Assembly (NCBI GenBank): GCA_018715105.1
Contig: DVMG01000126.1
Coordinates: forward strand, 1-11,499
Source of the DNA: Candidatus Ventricola intestinavium
GTDB lineage: Bacteria > Bacillota > Clostridia > Christensenellales > Aristaeellaceae
Direction of reading: 5' to 3'
Length of the DNA: 11,499 nucleotides
The notes beneath the pieces were generated by a model. It was not told the origin of the DNA. It worked only from the letters and a program-made list of their open reading frames with translations, and searched no databases. Of the stretch, positions 1 through 6,434 are shown piece by piece. Each line of letters starts with the position of its first letter. Position 1 is the first letter of the stretch. Both the position numbers and the translations under genes were made by a program.

Positions 1-342
1 GGCCTCCTCGCTGACAGGCGCGACGCGAGCCGGGCGCGGCTTGACGCTGCTCTTCCTGTCAAGCAGCTTGACGATCTGAGAACGGATGACATTCTCATTG
101 ATGCCGAGATTGCGGGAGAGCTCCTTGGGCAGCTCGGATGCGCCGTTGAAGGCGACATACACATAGTAGCCCTCGGTCTTGTAGTCGATGGCATAGGCCA
201 GGCGGCGCTTACCCCACTCCTCAACCTTCACCACCTCACCGCCGTTGGCGGTGATGACACCGTTGAATTTCTCGATCAGCTCCTTGCGGGCAGCCTCCTC
301 GACCGTGGTGTCGACGATGTAGATCAGTTCGTACTTATTCAT
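1..342 (-). CDS. rpsF: 30S ribosomal protein S6, 3' end cut by window edge
   Basis: Reading the minus strand from ATG at 342-340 gives MNKYELIYIVDTTVEEAARK and continues open to base 1 (114 codons), so the C-terminus lies outside the window. The protein binds the central domain of 16S rRNA with S18 in the small subunit. Seen directly: the beta-alpha-beta start (YELIYIVD), a GGEVVKVEEWGKRRLAYAI segment at about residues 35-53, and EGYYVYVAF at about 57-65. All are hallmarks of bacterial S6. After about residue 98 the reading frame runs into a Lys/Arg/Pro/Ala-rich tail (RKSSVKPRPARVAP), typical of Firmicutes S6 extensions. A very strong Shine-Dalgarno (AAAAGGAGGTG, 361-351) lies 8 nt before the ATG. 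In related bacteria rpsF is followed by ssb and rpsR; that would be beyond base 1 and is not visible. Identity is near certain. Confidence 0.96.
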   Translation of the reverse strand, partial: MNKYELIYIVDTTVEEAARKELIEKFNGVITANGGEVVKVEEWGKRRLAYAIDYKTEGYYVYVAFNGASELPKELSRNLGINENVIRSQIVKLLDRKSSVKPRPARVAPVSEEA

Positions 343-371
343 GATCCTTTCACCTCCTTTTGGACTCTGGC

Positions 372-391
372 TCTGCCATGTCGCAGGCAGA
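372..391 (-). other. small hairpin in the rpsF leader
   Basis: TCTGCC/GGCAGA (6 bp, 8-nt loop) lies in the predicted rpsF leader, a little upstream of the Shine-Dalgarno. In many bacteria an rpsF leader element binds the S6:S18 complex for feedback control. I cannot show that this short hairpin has that element's consensus, so only the inverted repeat itself is supported. Confidence 0.3.
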
Positions 392-412
392 ACAAGGATG
401 TGCCGGTTATGT

Positions 413-441
413 ATAATAGCATAGATGAAAGGAAAAAGCAA
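413..441 (-). promoter_or_regulatory. SigA-type promoter for rpsF
   Basis: On the minus strand the -35 is TTGCTT (441-436), the spacer is 17 bp and the -10 is TATTAT (418-413). Predicted transcription starts near 405, giving a leader of about 63 nt before the rpsF ATG at 342. It diverges from the obg promoter at 534-562. Confidence 0.7.
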
Positions 442-533
442 GCATTTTTGACCCCGGTTTCGCGACTTTTTTGCGCGCTTTTCCGCCGTCCGCGTCCAAT
501 GCGGCAAAGCGGCGGCCGGCTCGGGCAAAATTC

Positions 534-562
534 TTGACGAATGGGGAATTAAAAGGTATAAT
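534..562 (+). promoter_or_regulatory. SigA-type promoter for obg-yhbY
   Basis: TTGACG (534-539), 17-bp spacer, TATAAT (557-562). This is one base from full consensus. Predicted start is near 569, giving about 55 nt of leader to the obg ATG. It reads away from the rpsF promoter. Confidence 0.85.
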
Positions 563-623
563 TCTACGGATCCTTCAAGAAAGGGAAACAGGGAACAGGC
601 GCTGTGCGGGAGGAAAGGGTTTC

Positions 624-1883
624 ATGTTTGTCGATCAGGTTAAAATCACGGCAAAGGCAGGCAGCGGCGGCAACGGTGCAGTCTCCTTTCACAGAGAGAA
701 GTTTGTGCAAAACGGCGGCCCGGACGGCGGGGACGGCGGCAACGGCGGGGATGTCGTGCTGCTGGCGGACGCCAACATGCACACGCTGATGGATTTCCGT
801 TACAGGCGCAAATATGCGGCGGAAAACGGCGAAAACGGTTCGGCGGCTCTGTGCCGTGGGAAAAGCGGCAAAGAGCTGGTCATCAAGGTGCCGGTGGGCA
901 CCGTGGTGCGCCAGGTTTCGGACGGCCGCCTGGTGGCGGATATGCATGAGGCCGGCCGGCGTCATGTGCTGCTCCGGGGGGGAAAAGGCGGCTGGGGAAA
1001 TGCGCGCTTTGCCACGCCAACCCGCCAGGCGCCCAATTTTGCCAAGCCCGGCCAGAAATGCGAGCCTGTGGAGTTTGAGTTGGAGCTCAAATCCATTGCG
1101 GATGTGGGGCTTGTGGGCTATCCCAACGTGGGCAAGAGCACCATCCTTTCCGTCGTGACGGCGGCCAGGCCCAAGATTGCCAATTATCATTTTACCACGC
1201 TGGCTCCGAATCTGGGGATCTGCCGCCAATACGGCATGGATTTTGTCATGGCGGATATTCCCGGCCTTGTGGAAGGCGCGAGCGAGGGCGTGGGATTGGG
1301 CATTCGCTTTCTGCGCCATGTGGAGCGCACGCGGCTGCTGGTGCATGTGGTGGACATCGCAGGCAGCGAGGGACGCGATCCTGTGGAAGACTTTGAGCAG
1401 ATCTGCGATGAGCTGGTTGCCTATGGGGATCTGGCCGAACGTCCTCAGATCGTGGCGGCCAACAAGATGGATCTTCCGGGCGCCCAGGAAAATCTGGAAC
1501 GGCTGAAAAAGCATCTGCATGGCACGGATATCGAGGTCTATCCCATATCGGCGGCGACCCGTCAGGGGTTTGATGAACTGATGGGTGCGATTGTGCGCAT
1601 CCTGCCCACTCTGCCGGAAATCCTCGTCTTTGAGGAAGAGCAGCCTCTGGCCGGGGAGGACCGTCCGCCGTTCTCCATTGAGATGGAGGGGGATGTGTTT
1701 GTGGTTTCCGGCCCGGCGATGGAGCAGCTGATGGGTTCCGTGAATTTCAGCGATCAGGAGTCGCTTCATTATTTTCATCGCGCGCTGCGCAGCCGCGGCG
1801 TGATCGATGCGCTCCGTGCGGCCGGGGCAAAGGAGGGCGACACCGTGGTCATTGGCGAAATGGAATTTGACTTTGTGGAGTGA
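624..1883 (+). CDS. obg: Obg family GTPase (ribosome assembly / stress GTPase)
   Basis: This 419-residue protein is a complete Obg/CgtA, an essential GTPase of 50S assembly linked to the stringent response. The N-terminal Gly-rich Obg fold covers residues 1-158 (VDQVKITAKAGSGGNG, GGPDGGDGGNGGDV, LRGGKGGWGN). The G domain has GYPNVGKST (165-173, P-loop), switch I threonines near 191-192, DIPGLVEGAS (211-220, G3), NKMD (280-283, G4) and SAA (309-311, G5). The C-terminal OCT domain runs from about 347 to 419. Length is close to the family's usual size. The frame stays open upstream to an ATG at 471, but 624 is chosen. It begins MFVDQVKI as in other Obg proteins, has GGGAGGAAAGG just upstream, and 471 would lie before the promoter. 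The gene is separated from yhbY by under 100 nt without a terminator. The rplU-rpmA genes that commonly precede obg are absent; rpsF is there instead, divergent. Confidence 0.97.
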   Translation: MFVDQVKITAKAGSGGNGAVSFHREKFVQNGGPDGGDGGNGGDVVLLADANMHTLMDFRYRRKYAAENGENGSAALCRGKSGKELVIKVPVGTVVRQVSDGRLVADMHEAGRRHVLLRGGKGGWGNARFATPTRQAPNFAKPGQKCEPVEFELELKSIADVGLVGYPNVGKSTILSVVTAARPKIANYHFTTLAPNLGICRQYGMDFVMADIPGLVEGASEGVGLGIRFLRHVERTRLLVHVVDIAGSEGRDPVEDFEQICDELVAYGDLAERPQIVAANKMDLPGAQENLERLKKHLHGTDIEVYPISAATRQGFDELMGAIVRILPTLPEILVFEEEQPLAGEDRPPFSIEMEGDVFVVSGPAMEQLMGSVNFSDQESLHYFHRALRSRGVIDALRAAGAKEGDTVVIGEMEFDFVE

Positions 1884-1980
1884 CGTGCGCCGGGTCCAAA
1901 ACGATGCGCGCCGAAAGAAGACGGAAAAAAAGCGCCCTTCAAGGTGGCAGGAAAAACGGGAAGAAGGAGAAATGCGTTCC

Positions 1981-2268
1981 ATGACAAGCAAGCAGCGCGC
2001 GTATCTGCGCGGATTGGCAAATACGATGGATCCCATCATCCATGTGGGTAAGGATGGGGTGAATGCCAACATGATCAGGCAGGCGGCCGACGCCCTGGAA
2101 GCCAGGGAGCTTATCAAGGGCACCGTCCTGCAAAACAGCCCGGTGAATGCCCACCAAGCCCTCTCTTTGCTGTGCGAAGGGACCGGGGCGGAGCCGGTGC
2201 AGTGCATTGGCGGCCGGTTTGTGCTTTACCGTGCGCGGGAAAAAGATCCCCGGATCGTGCTTCCATAA
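1981..2268 (+). CDS. yhbY: YhbY/YqeI family RNA-binding protein (CRM domain)
   Basis: This 95-residue protein has the CRS1-YhbY (CRM) fold, a KH-like RNA-binding domain that associates with pre-50S particles. Visible landmarks are MTSKQRAYLRGLAN at the N-terminus, IIHVGKDGVN (about 17-26, containing the conserved GxxG-type loop) and ALEARELIKGTVLQN (about 37-51). It ends with GGRFVLYRAREKDPRIVLP. Length and ends match B. subtilis YqeI (about 96 aa) as I recall it. Two starts are possible: ATG 1981, which matches the family N-terminus and is 11 nt after AAGGAG (1964-1969), or ATG 1972 (MRSMTSK), only 2 nt after it. I prefer 1981. The gene follows obg in the same transcription unit, an arrangement common in Clostridia; nadD, often next, is missing here. 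Identity is secure; the start is uncertain by three codons. Confidence 0.93.
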   Translation: MTSKQRAYLRGLANTMDPIIHVGKDGVNANMIRQAADALEARELIKGTVLQNSPVNAHQALSLLCEGTGAEPVQCIGGRFVLYRAREKDPRIVLP

Positions 2269-2280
2269 GGATTGGCGGTC

Positions 2281-3048
2281 CTATCCCCCAAACGCCTGCT
2301 CCAGCAGGGCCAGCATTGCAAAGCACAGGTATACGCCGAGCGCGGTGCGCATCCCTTTGGATAGCGTGCCGCGTCCTGCGTTTTGGCCTGCGCCCGCGGC
2401 CAGCGAGCCGAGCAGGGAGCCCAGCGCGACCGAGAGCAGCATGAGCGGAGGAAGCACCTGCGCGGCGCCCGCACAGAGGGTGAGCGCGATGGCCCCGGCC
2501 TGCCCGCCCATGGCCACAAGCAGGGCGGTGGAGGAGGGGGCCGACCGGCTGCGCAGGATTGGCGGGGGAAGAAGACGTGCAAAGAGCAGCGGCCCGCCCG
2601 CCCCGAAAAAGCCATCTGCCGCCGCGCAGAAGAGGCAGAGCGCGCCCAGGCGCACGGCAGAGGGATCCTGTATACGGCGTGCCGGGGCGCGCGCGGGCAA
2701 AAGAGCGAGAGCAACGAGCAGCAGCAGCGGCAGCGCCTGAAGGCGCGCGAGCATGAGGCTGCCGGAGAAGCGCGCCACAAACATGAGCAGCCATGCGCGG
2801 CCCAGCGTGCCGCCCAGAAAGGAGCCGATGAGCGCGGGCCCGCGGGCGGCCTGCGGCGCGGCCCACAGGCCGCCGCGGTAGAGCAGCGCGCCCGCAGCGC
2901 CGCAAAAGGAGGCGAGTGCGCTGAGCGCCAGCGCCGCACGGGGGGAAAAGCGCAGGCTTGCGTTCAGCCCGCAGCGCAGAACGAGCGCCGGCGCCGGGAA
3001 ACCCGGCCAGAAGCAGAGAAAGGCGGAAAGCGCCATCGCAAATTCCAT
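2281..3048 (-). CDS. TauE/SafE-like integral membrane protein (putative permease)
   Basis: This 255-residue, strongly hydrophobic protein has about seven or eight predicted membrane segments by eye (roughly 4-24, 37-57, 72-92, 103-119, 133-150, 174-193, 197-222, 235-252). Two halves look alike. The second contains DGFFGAGGPLLFARLL (145-160), resembling the Gly-rich re-entrant motif of the TauE/SafE (former DUF81) family. Both halves carry a G-x-x-x-G motif (GSFLGGTLG near 75-83; GSLLGSLAAG near 210-219). TauE/SafE proteins are thought to export sulfonates, sulfite or related organic anions; the substrate here is unknown. The frame has a TGA directly before the ATG at 3048, so no longer start is possible, and I see no good Shine-Dalgarno. 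The stop lies 12 nt from the yhbY stop (convergent) with no terminator between. The gene is much more GC-rich than its neighbours. Family assignment is moderate; membrane protein is safe. Confidence 0.65.
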   Translation of the reverse strand: MEFAMALSAFLCFWPGFPAPALVLRCGLNASLRFSPRAALALSALASFCGAAGALLYRGGLWAAPQAARGPALIGSFLGGTLGRAWLLMFVARFSGSLMLARLQALPLLLLVALALLPARAPARRIQDPSAVRLGALCLFCAAADGFFGAGGPLLFARLLPPPILRSRSAPSSTALLVAMGGQAGAIALTLCAGAAQVLPPLMLLSVALGSLLGSLAAGAGQNAGRGTLSKGMRTALGVYLCFAMLALLEQAFGG

Positions 3049-3170
3049 GGTTCACGCTCATTTCATGCCGGCGATGCGGTGAAAACCGAAAGAGCCGGCC
3101 GTGTTTGTGCGGGAGGGAGCTCCGGCTATTTTTCCCCGGCCTGCGGATGTTATGCGGCCCTCTCGGACAA

Positions 3171-3196
3171 CAAAAAAACACCGGGCCCGGCCGGTG
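3171..3196 (-). terminator. intrinsic terminator 2 of the ATP-grasp operon
   Basis: On the minus strand, CACCGG/CCGGTG (3196-3191 with 3184-3179) with a 6-nt loop is followed directly by seven Ts (3178-3172). This is a classic Rho-independent terminator, placed just after a first one at 3208-3240. Confidence 0.8.
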
Positions 3197-3207
3197 AAAG
3201 AACGTTG

Positions 3208-3240
3208 AAAAAAGCATTCTCTCCCCCTTTCGGAGGAGAG
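3208..3240 (-). terminator. intrinsic terminator 1 of the ATP-grasp operon (GAAA tetraloop)
   Basis: On the minus strand, CTCTCCTCC-GAAA-GGGGGAGAG (3240-3219) forms a 9-bp stem with one G-U pair and a GAAA tetraloop. After 5 nt come six Ts (3213-3208). It lies about 50 nt after the ATP-grasp stop codon and is the first of two tandem terminators. Confidence 0.72.
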
Positions 3241-3290
3241 AACAAAGCCCTGATTCTGCTGAAAAAAGAGAAGAATTCGGGTCGCATGCG

Positions 3291-4487
3291 TCACTTCTGG
3301 GCCAGCAGGTCGGCATAATACTCCGCCTTTTCTTCGGGCGTTTTCAGATTGGCCAGATACATCATATCCGCCATGGCGCCGGAAAGCGCCTTGGGAATGC
3401 GCTGCACCATCTTGATGCGGCTGCCGTATTTGGCCATGATCGCGTCGTGATCCATGACGAAGTTTTTGCCGTCGCGGCGGCCGCAGTAGCAGCAGTAGAA
3501 GTGCTCACGTCCCTGCGGGCTGAGGGTGCTGCGGTCATAGGCGACCATGTCCGCCCAGATCTTGTAGACGTCGATGGAATTGGCATAGTTAAACATGTCG
3601 GCGCTGAAGCCGCCGGAAGGGCGCATGTTGACTTCAAGCCCCAGGATATCGCCCTTTTTGCCGAGGGCGGGCTGATCGCGGTTGAGCACGAAGAATTCCA
3701 GATGGACAAACCGGCTTTTCACGCCAAAGGAGGCCGCCGTGCGACGGCCCACGTCGCGCATCTGCTGGGGAAGTTCCTTTTCAATGTAGTAACAGGAGTT
3801 GCCGTTCAGGTTGACGGTATCCATGATGGAATCCATCGTCACATTTCCGGTTTCAAACAGGGGCTGGCCCTTTGAGTCAAGGATGGCGTCGTATGTGTGC
3901 ACCGTGCCGTCGACAAACTCTTCCATGATGTAAAGGGTGTCGTCCTTGGTGGCGAAAAAGAAGTTGAGCTCCTCGTCGTTTTCCAGCTTGTAGGTATGGG
4001 AAGCCCCCACGCCGTTATCCGGCTTGACGATGACGGGATAGCCCACTTCGCCGATGAAATCCCGGCAGCCGGCGTAGTCGCGCACGAGGTGCCAGCGGGC
4101 GGTTTTAATGCCGGCCTTTTGATAATAGGCCTTCATGGCAGATTTGTATTTGACGGGCTGCATGTCCTCGGTGTGAAAGCCGGTGGTGATGTTGAAGGCC
4201 GTGCGCAGCGCGGCATCCCGTTCCAGCCAGTATTCGTTGTTGCTCTCCAGCCACTCAATTTGCCCATGCTTATAGGTCAGGAAGGCGACCGCCCGAAAGA
4301 CCTCCTCGTAGTTTTCAAGGGAGGAAACCTTGTAATATTCATGGAGCGAGCCGCGCAGCTCGGGCATCAGCTGATCATACGGGCAATCCCCGATGCCCAG
4401 CACATTCATGCCGTTTTTTTTGAGCTCGGCGCAGAATTTCCAGTAGTTGGTGGGAAAATTCGGAGAAATAAAGACGAAGTTTCTCAT
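3291..4487 (-). CDS. ATP-grasp domain ligase (carbamoyl-phosphate-synthase-like), substrate unknown
   Basis: This 398-residue protein has an N-terminal pre-ATP-grasp domain (FVFISPNFPTNYWKFC at 4-19, VLGIGD at 29-34) and then an ATP-grasp fold. Visible features are the ATP-binding lysine and Gly-rich loop PVIVKPDNGVGAS (151-163), the hinge MEEFVDG (188-194), HLEFF (262-266) and the metal-binding GLEVNMRPSGG (283-293, with E285, N287 and R289). All residues expected for nucleotide and Mg binding are present, so it should be active. ATP-grasp enzymes join a carboxylate, through an acylphosphate, to an amine, thiol or similar nucleophile; the substrates here cannot be read. The start is ATG 4487 with AAAGGAG 11 nt upstream (4505-4499). 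Frame-open codons further upstream run into the preceding gene. It is the last gene of a three-gene unit behind two esterases (47-nt gap) and ahead of two terminators. A cysteine cluster YCCYCG (331-336) is unexplained. Fold is secure; function is open. Confidence 0.88.
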   Translation of the reverse strand: MRNFVFISPNFPTNYWKFCAELKKNGMNVLGIGDCPYDQLMPELRGSLHEYYKVSSLENYEEVFRAVAFLTYKHGQIEWLESNNEYWLERDAALRTAFNITTGFHTEDMQPVKYKSAMKAYYQKAGIKTARWHLVRDYAGCRDFIGEVGYPVIVKPDNGVGASHTYKLENDEELNFFFATKDDTLYIMEEFVDGTVHTYDAILDSKGQPLFETGNVTMDSIMDTVNLNGNSCYYIEKELPQQMRDVGRRTAASFGVKSRFVHLEFFVLNRDQPALGKKGDILGLEVNMRPSGGFSADMFNYANSIDVYKIWADMVAYDRSTLSPQGREHFYCCYCGRRDGKNFVMDHDAIMAKYGSRIKMVQRIPKALSGAMADMMYLANLKTPEEKAEYYADLLAQK

Positions 4488-4534
4488 GGTTTCATGCACT
4501 CCTTTGCTGCTTGGGCAAAACGCGCTGCCGCGCC

Positions 4535-5293
4535 TCACCGCTCGCCCATCATAAAGGGCAGATAGTAGGCCGCCTGCTTGTACCACCAATCCCAGTCATG
4601 CGCGACATCGGTCCCCCAGAAATCCACCCAGGCATGGATCCCCTTGGCCTGCAGCACGCGCTCCAGCCAGGCCGTGCTCTCCTTGAGCGGCCCCTCCCAC
4701 GCGCCCTGCCCCACGCAGAAAATGGCCCTGCGTTCGTTATACATGGCCAGATAGGGATGATCGGCGGGCATATGGGCCAGGTAATCGCACGGCGAATTCT
4801 GATAGACGAGGTCATCCATATAGCCGCCGAAGCTTTCCCGCGAATCATAGATGCCCGAAAGCGCCAGCACGCCGTCAAACAGGTCGGGACGCCTGAAAAA
4901 GAGATTCGCCGCATGCATGGCGCCCATGGAGCAACCAAACGTCATGGCCGGCATCTGGCACCAGTTGCGCTCGCCCGCGATGTGGCGAAGCTGGGGAAAA
5001 AACTCATCCACCAGATAATGAAACCACTGCTCGTGGCGCTCGATGCGCCGGCGGGGATCGCCGCCCTTGTCGGCCCAGGTCTCCGCGTCGATCGTATCGA
5101 CGGAAAAGACCATGATTTTCCCCGCGTCGATCCACGGACGGAACACATCATCCATATGGAAGTTTTCAAAATCGAAAAAGCGCCCCGCCTGGCAGGGGAT
5201 GAACAGCACGGGCCGGCCGCGGTGGCCATAGACCTTAAACTCCATGTCGCGGCCAAGGCAGCCGGAATAGGTTTTGAAATAGCGAACCTCCAT
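4535..5293 (-). CDS. alpha/beta-hydrolase esterase (COG4947-like)
   Basis: This 252-residue protein has an alpha/beta-hydrolase fold. It starts with a beta-rich segment (MEVRYFKTYSGCLGRDMEFKVYG) and RPVLFIPCQAG (27-37, near the oxyanion position). The nucleophile elbow is FGCSMGAMHAAN (119-130, Ser122). ALSGIYD (144-150) follows, and the C-terminal AHDWDWWYKQ (231-240) carries the likely catalytic His232. The acid residue is not obvious; E200 or D229 are candidates. There is no signal peptide or membrane segment, so it is probably cytosolic. ATG 5293 is preferred over ATG 5299 because AAAAGGAG (5309-5302) lies 8 nt upstream of 5293 but only 2 nt from 5299. It lies 38 nt after the stop of the first hydrolase and 47 nt before the ATP-grasp gene. 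I recall esterases of this kind near such ATP-grasp genes in other Firmicutes, but cannot check it here. Substrate is unknown. Confidence 0.85.
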   Translation of the reverse strand: MEVRYFKTYSGCLGRDMEFKVYGHRGRPVLFIPCQAGRFFDFENFHMDDVFRPWIDAGKIMVFSVDTIDAETWADKGGDPRRRIERHEQWFHYLVDEFFPQLRHIAGERNWCQMPAMTFGCSMGAMHAANLFFRRPDLFDGVLALSGIYDSRESFGGYMDDLVYQNSPCDYLAHMPADHPYLAMYNERRAIFCVGQGAWEGPLKESTAWLERVLQAKGIHAWVDFWGTDVAHDWDWWYKQAAYYLPFMMGER

Positions 5294-5331
5294 GGGCATC
5301 TCTCCTTTTGTAGATCGGGATGGGAAGGGCG

Positions 5332-6087
5332 TCAAAGCCCCAGACACTGGAAAAACAGCGGCACCCGTTCCGCCCAGGAGGCCTCGCAGTGCGAGCCGCC
5401 GGGCACGATGCGCAGCGTGAGATCCACGCCCGCGTGCAGAAGGTCGCTGCCGATGCGGCACAGAGCCTCCAGCGTCTGATCGTGATTGCCCATTTCCTGC
5501 GCGCCGTAATCCATGTAGATCAGGGTGTCGGGGGCGATGCGCGCGCGGCGGATCATGGCGCGCACCTTGGGCGGATCCACCCAGAGGCTTGGCGAAAGGC
5601 AGGCCGCGCGGGAAAAGACATCGTTATAGGCCGTGACGGCATACAGGCTCATCAGCCCGCCCATGGAAGAGCCGGCGATCAACGTGCTCTCCCTTCCCGG
5701 CAGGGTGCGGGCCATGTCGTCGATCATGGGCTTGAATTCATGAATCATCCATTCCATCATCATGCGGCCGCGGCCCTTGATGACGCCCAGCGACGGAGTG
5801 CCGTGCGTAAAGGGGGAATATTCCCGCAGGCGGTTATCGCCGACGCTGCTGCATTCCACCGCGGCGATGATCAGCGGCGTGCCGCTTTCGCGCATGTAAC
5901 GGGCCATGCCCCAGGATGTGCCGTATGTCGCATCCTCGTCAAAAAACACATTCTGCCCGTCGAACATGTAGAGGACGGGATAAGAGGCCTGCGGGTTTTC
6001 GTCGTATCCTTCGGGCAGGCAGAGGTAAGCGCGGCGGCCGAGCTGGGGGGTCAGCCGCGGAATATGAACTTCCCACGTATGGATCAT
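5332..6087 (-). CDS. enterochelin-esterase-like alpha/beta hydrolase
   Basis: This 251-residue protein resembles the predicted hydrolase group related to esterase D and Fes/IroE (COG2819/COG2382). It has RRAYLCLPEGYDE (18-30) and YPVLYMFDGQNVFFDE (36-51), typical of the family's first strands and oxyanion region. The nucleophile elbow is AGSSMGGLMSLYA (138-150, Ser141). SPSLWV (165-170) follows, then IYMDYGAQE (190-198, acid D193 or E198), and GGSHCEASWAER (230-241, His233). A full catalytic triad is therefore plausible. No signal peptide is visible, so cytoplasmic action is likely. ATG 6087 has GGAGG (6098-6094) 6 nt upstream. The frame is open much further upstream (to about 6495), but that would cross both promoters of the divergent region. 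It is the first gene of the esterase-esterase-ligase unit. Known relatives cleave cyclic trilactone siderophores or thioesters; whether this one does is unknown. No siderophore genes are in view. Confidence 0.86.
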   Translation of the reverse strand: MIHTWEVHIPRLTPQLGRRAYLCLPEGYDENPQASYPVLYMFDGQNVFFDEDATYGTSWGMARYMRESGTPLIIAAVECSSVGDNRLREYSPFTHGTPSLGVIKGRGRMMMEWMIHEFKPMIDDMARTLPGRESTLIAGSSMGGLMSLYAVTAYNDVFSRAACLSPSLWVDPPKVRAMIRRARIAPDTLIYMDYGAQEMGNHDQTLEALCRIGSDLLHAGVDLTLRIVPGGSHCEASWAERVPLFFQCLGL

Positions 6088-6220
6088 GGAACGCCTCCGA
6101 CAGATTGATGGGCGCCGTGGAAGACGGGAGGGCGTTCGCGCGGCGGCGATGCAAACCCCGGATGATCCCTCAACCTTCCATTCGGCATGCATAACCGGAG
6201 TTCGAGCGACTATGCTGATA

Positions 6221-6249
6221 AGTATACGGCAGACGAGCCGGTCTGTCAA
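6221..6249 (-). promoter_or_regulatory. SigA-type promoter for the hydrolase/ATP-grasp operon
   Basis: On the minus strand the -35 is a perfect TTGACA (6249-6244), the spacer is 17 bp and the -10 is TATACT (6226-6221). Predicted start is near 6214, leaving a leader of about 125 nt before the ATG at 6087. It diverges from the promoter at 6347-6375. Confidence 0.85.
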
Positions 6250-6262
6250 TTCGATATGGCGC

Positions 6263-6276
6263 AAAAACGCGTTTTT
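6263..6276 (+). repeat. perfect palindrome between divergent promoters
   Basis: AAAAACGCGTTTTT reads the same on both strands and lies just upstream of the operon's -35. It is part of the 347-nt gene-free stretch 6088-6434, which otherwise holds the two divergent promoters and their leaders. It could be a regulator's operator or a DNA-bending A-tract/UP-like element. Confidence 0.4.
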
Positions 6277-6346
6277 TGCCGGGTCTTGAGGGGGAAAGCA
6301 TCCATTTTTGCCCGTATATGCCGCTATTTGCCCCAGGAGAGCGCGG

Positions 6347-6375
6347 TTGACAGTCGGTAAAGTGCGCTCTATAAT
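6347..6375 (+). promoter_or_regulatory. consensus SigA-type promoter for the DUF2974 gene
   Basis: A perfect TTGACA (6347-6352), 17-bp spacer and a perfect TATAAT (6370-6375). Predicted start is near 6382, about 53 nt before the ATG at 6435. Confidence 0.9.
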
Positions 6376-6434
6376 CAACATACGGATGCAGCGGCCGCAA
6401 CGCTGATCAGACGCTTTTTTTCGGGAGGGCATAC

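Noticed and set aside
471..623. 51-codon N-terminal extension of Obg
   Set aside because: It would start upstream of the promoter at 534-562, is unlike Obg N-termini, and has no Shine-Dalgarno; ATG 624 has all three.
564..2207. 547-codon open frame on the minus strand opposite obg and yhbY
   Set aside because: It is antisense to two certain genes, its translation is His/Arg/Ala-rich without any family motif, and it has no promoter or ribosome-binding site.
3058..3294. 78-codon minus-strand frame between the ATP-grasp and TauE-like genes
   Set aside because: It spans both tandem terminators and has no recognisable domain or ribosome-binding site.
2114..3316. Long frames over the TauE-like gene (400 codons minus, 311 codons plus)
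   Set aside because: They are by-products of extreme GC content. Their translations are Arg/Ala/Gly-rich low-complexity, and the frame at 2281-3048 alone gives hydrophobic helices and the GFFGAGG motif.
5320..6108. 262-codon plus-strand frame opposite the first hydrolase
   Set aside because: Antisense shadow of a gene with a complete catalytic triad; His/Arg-rich composition and no motif.
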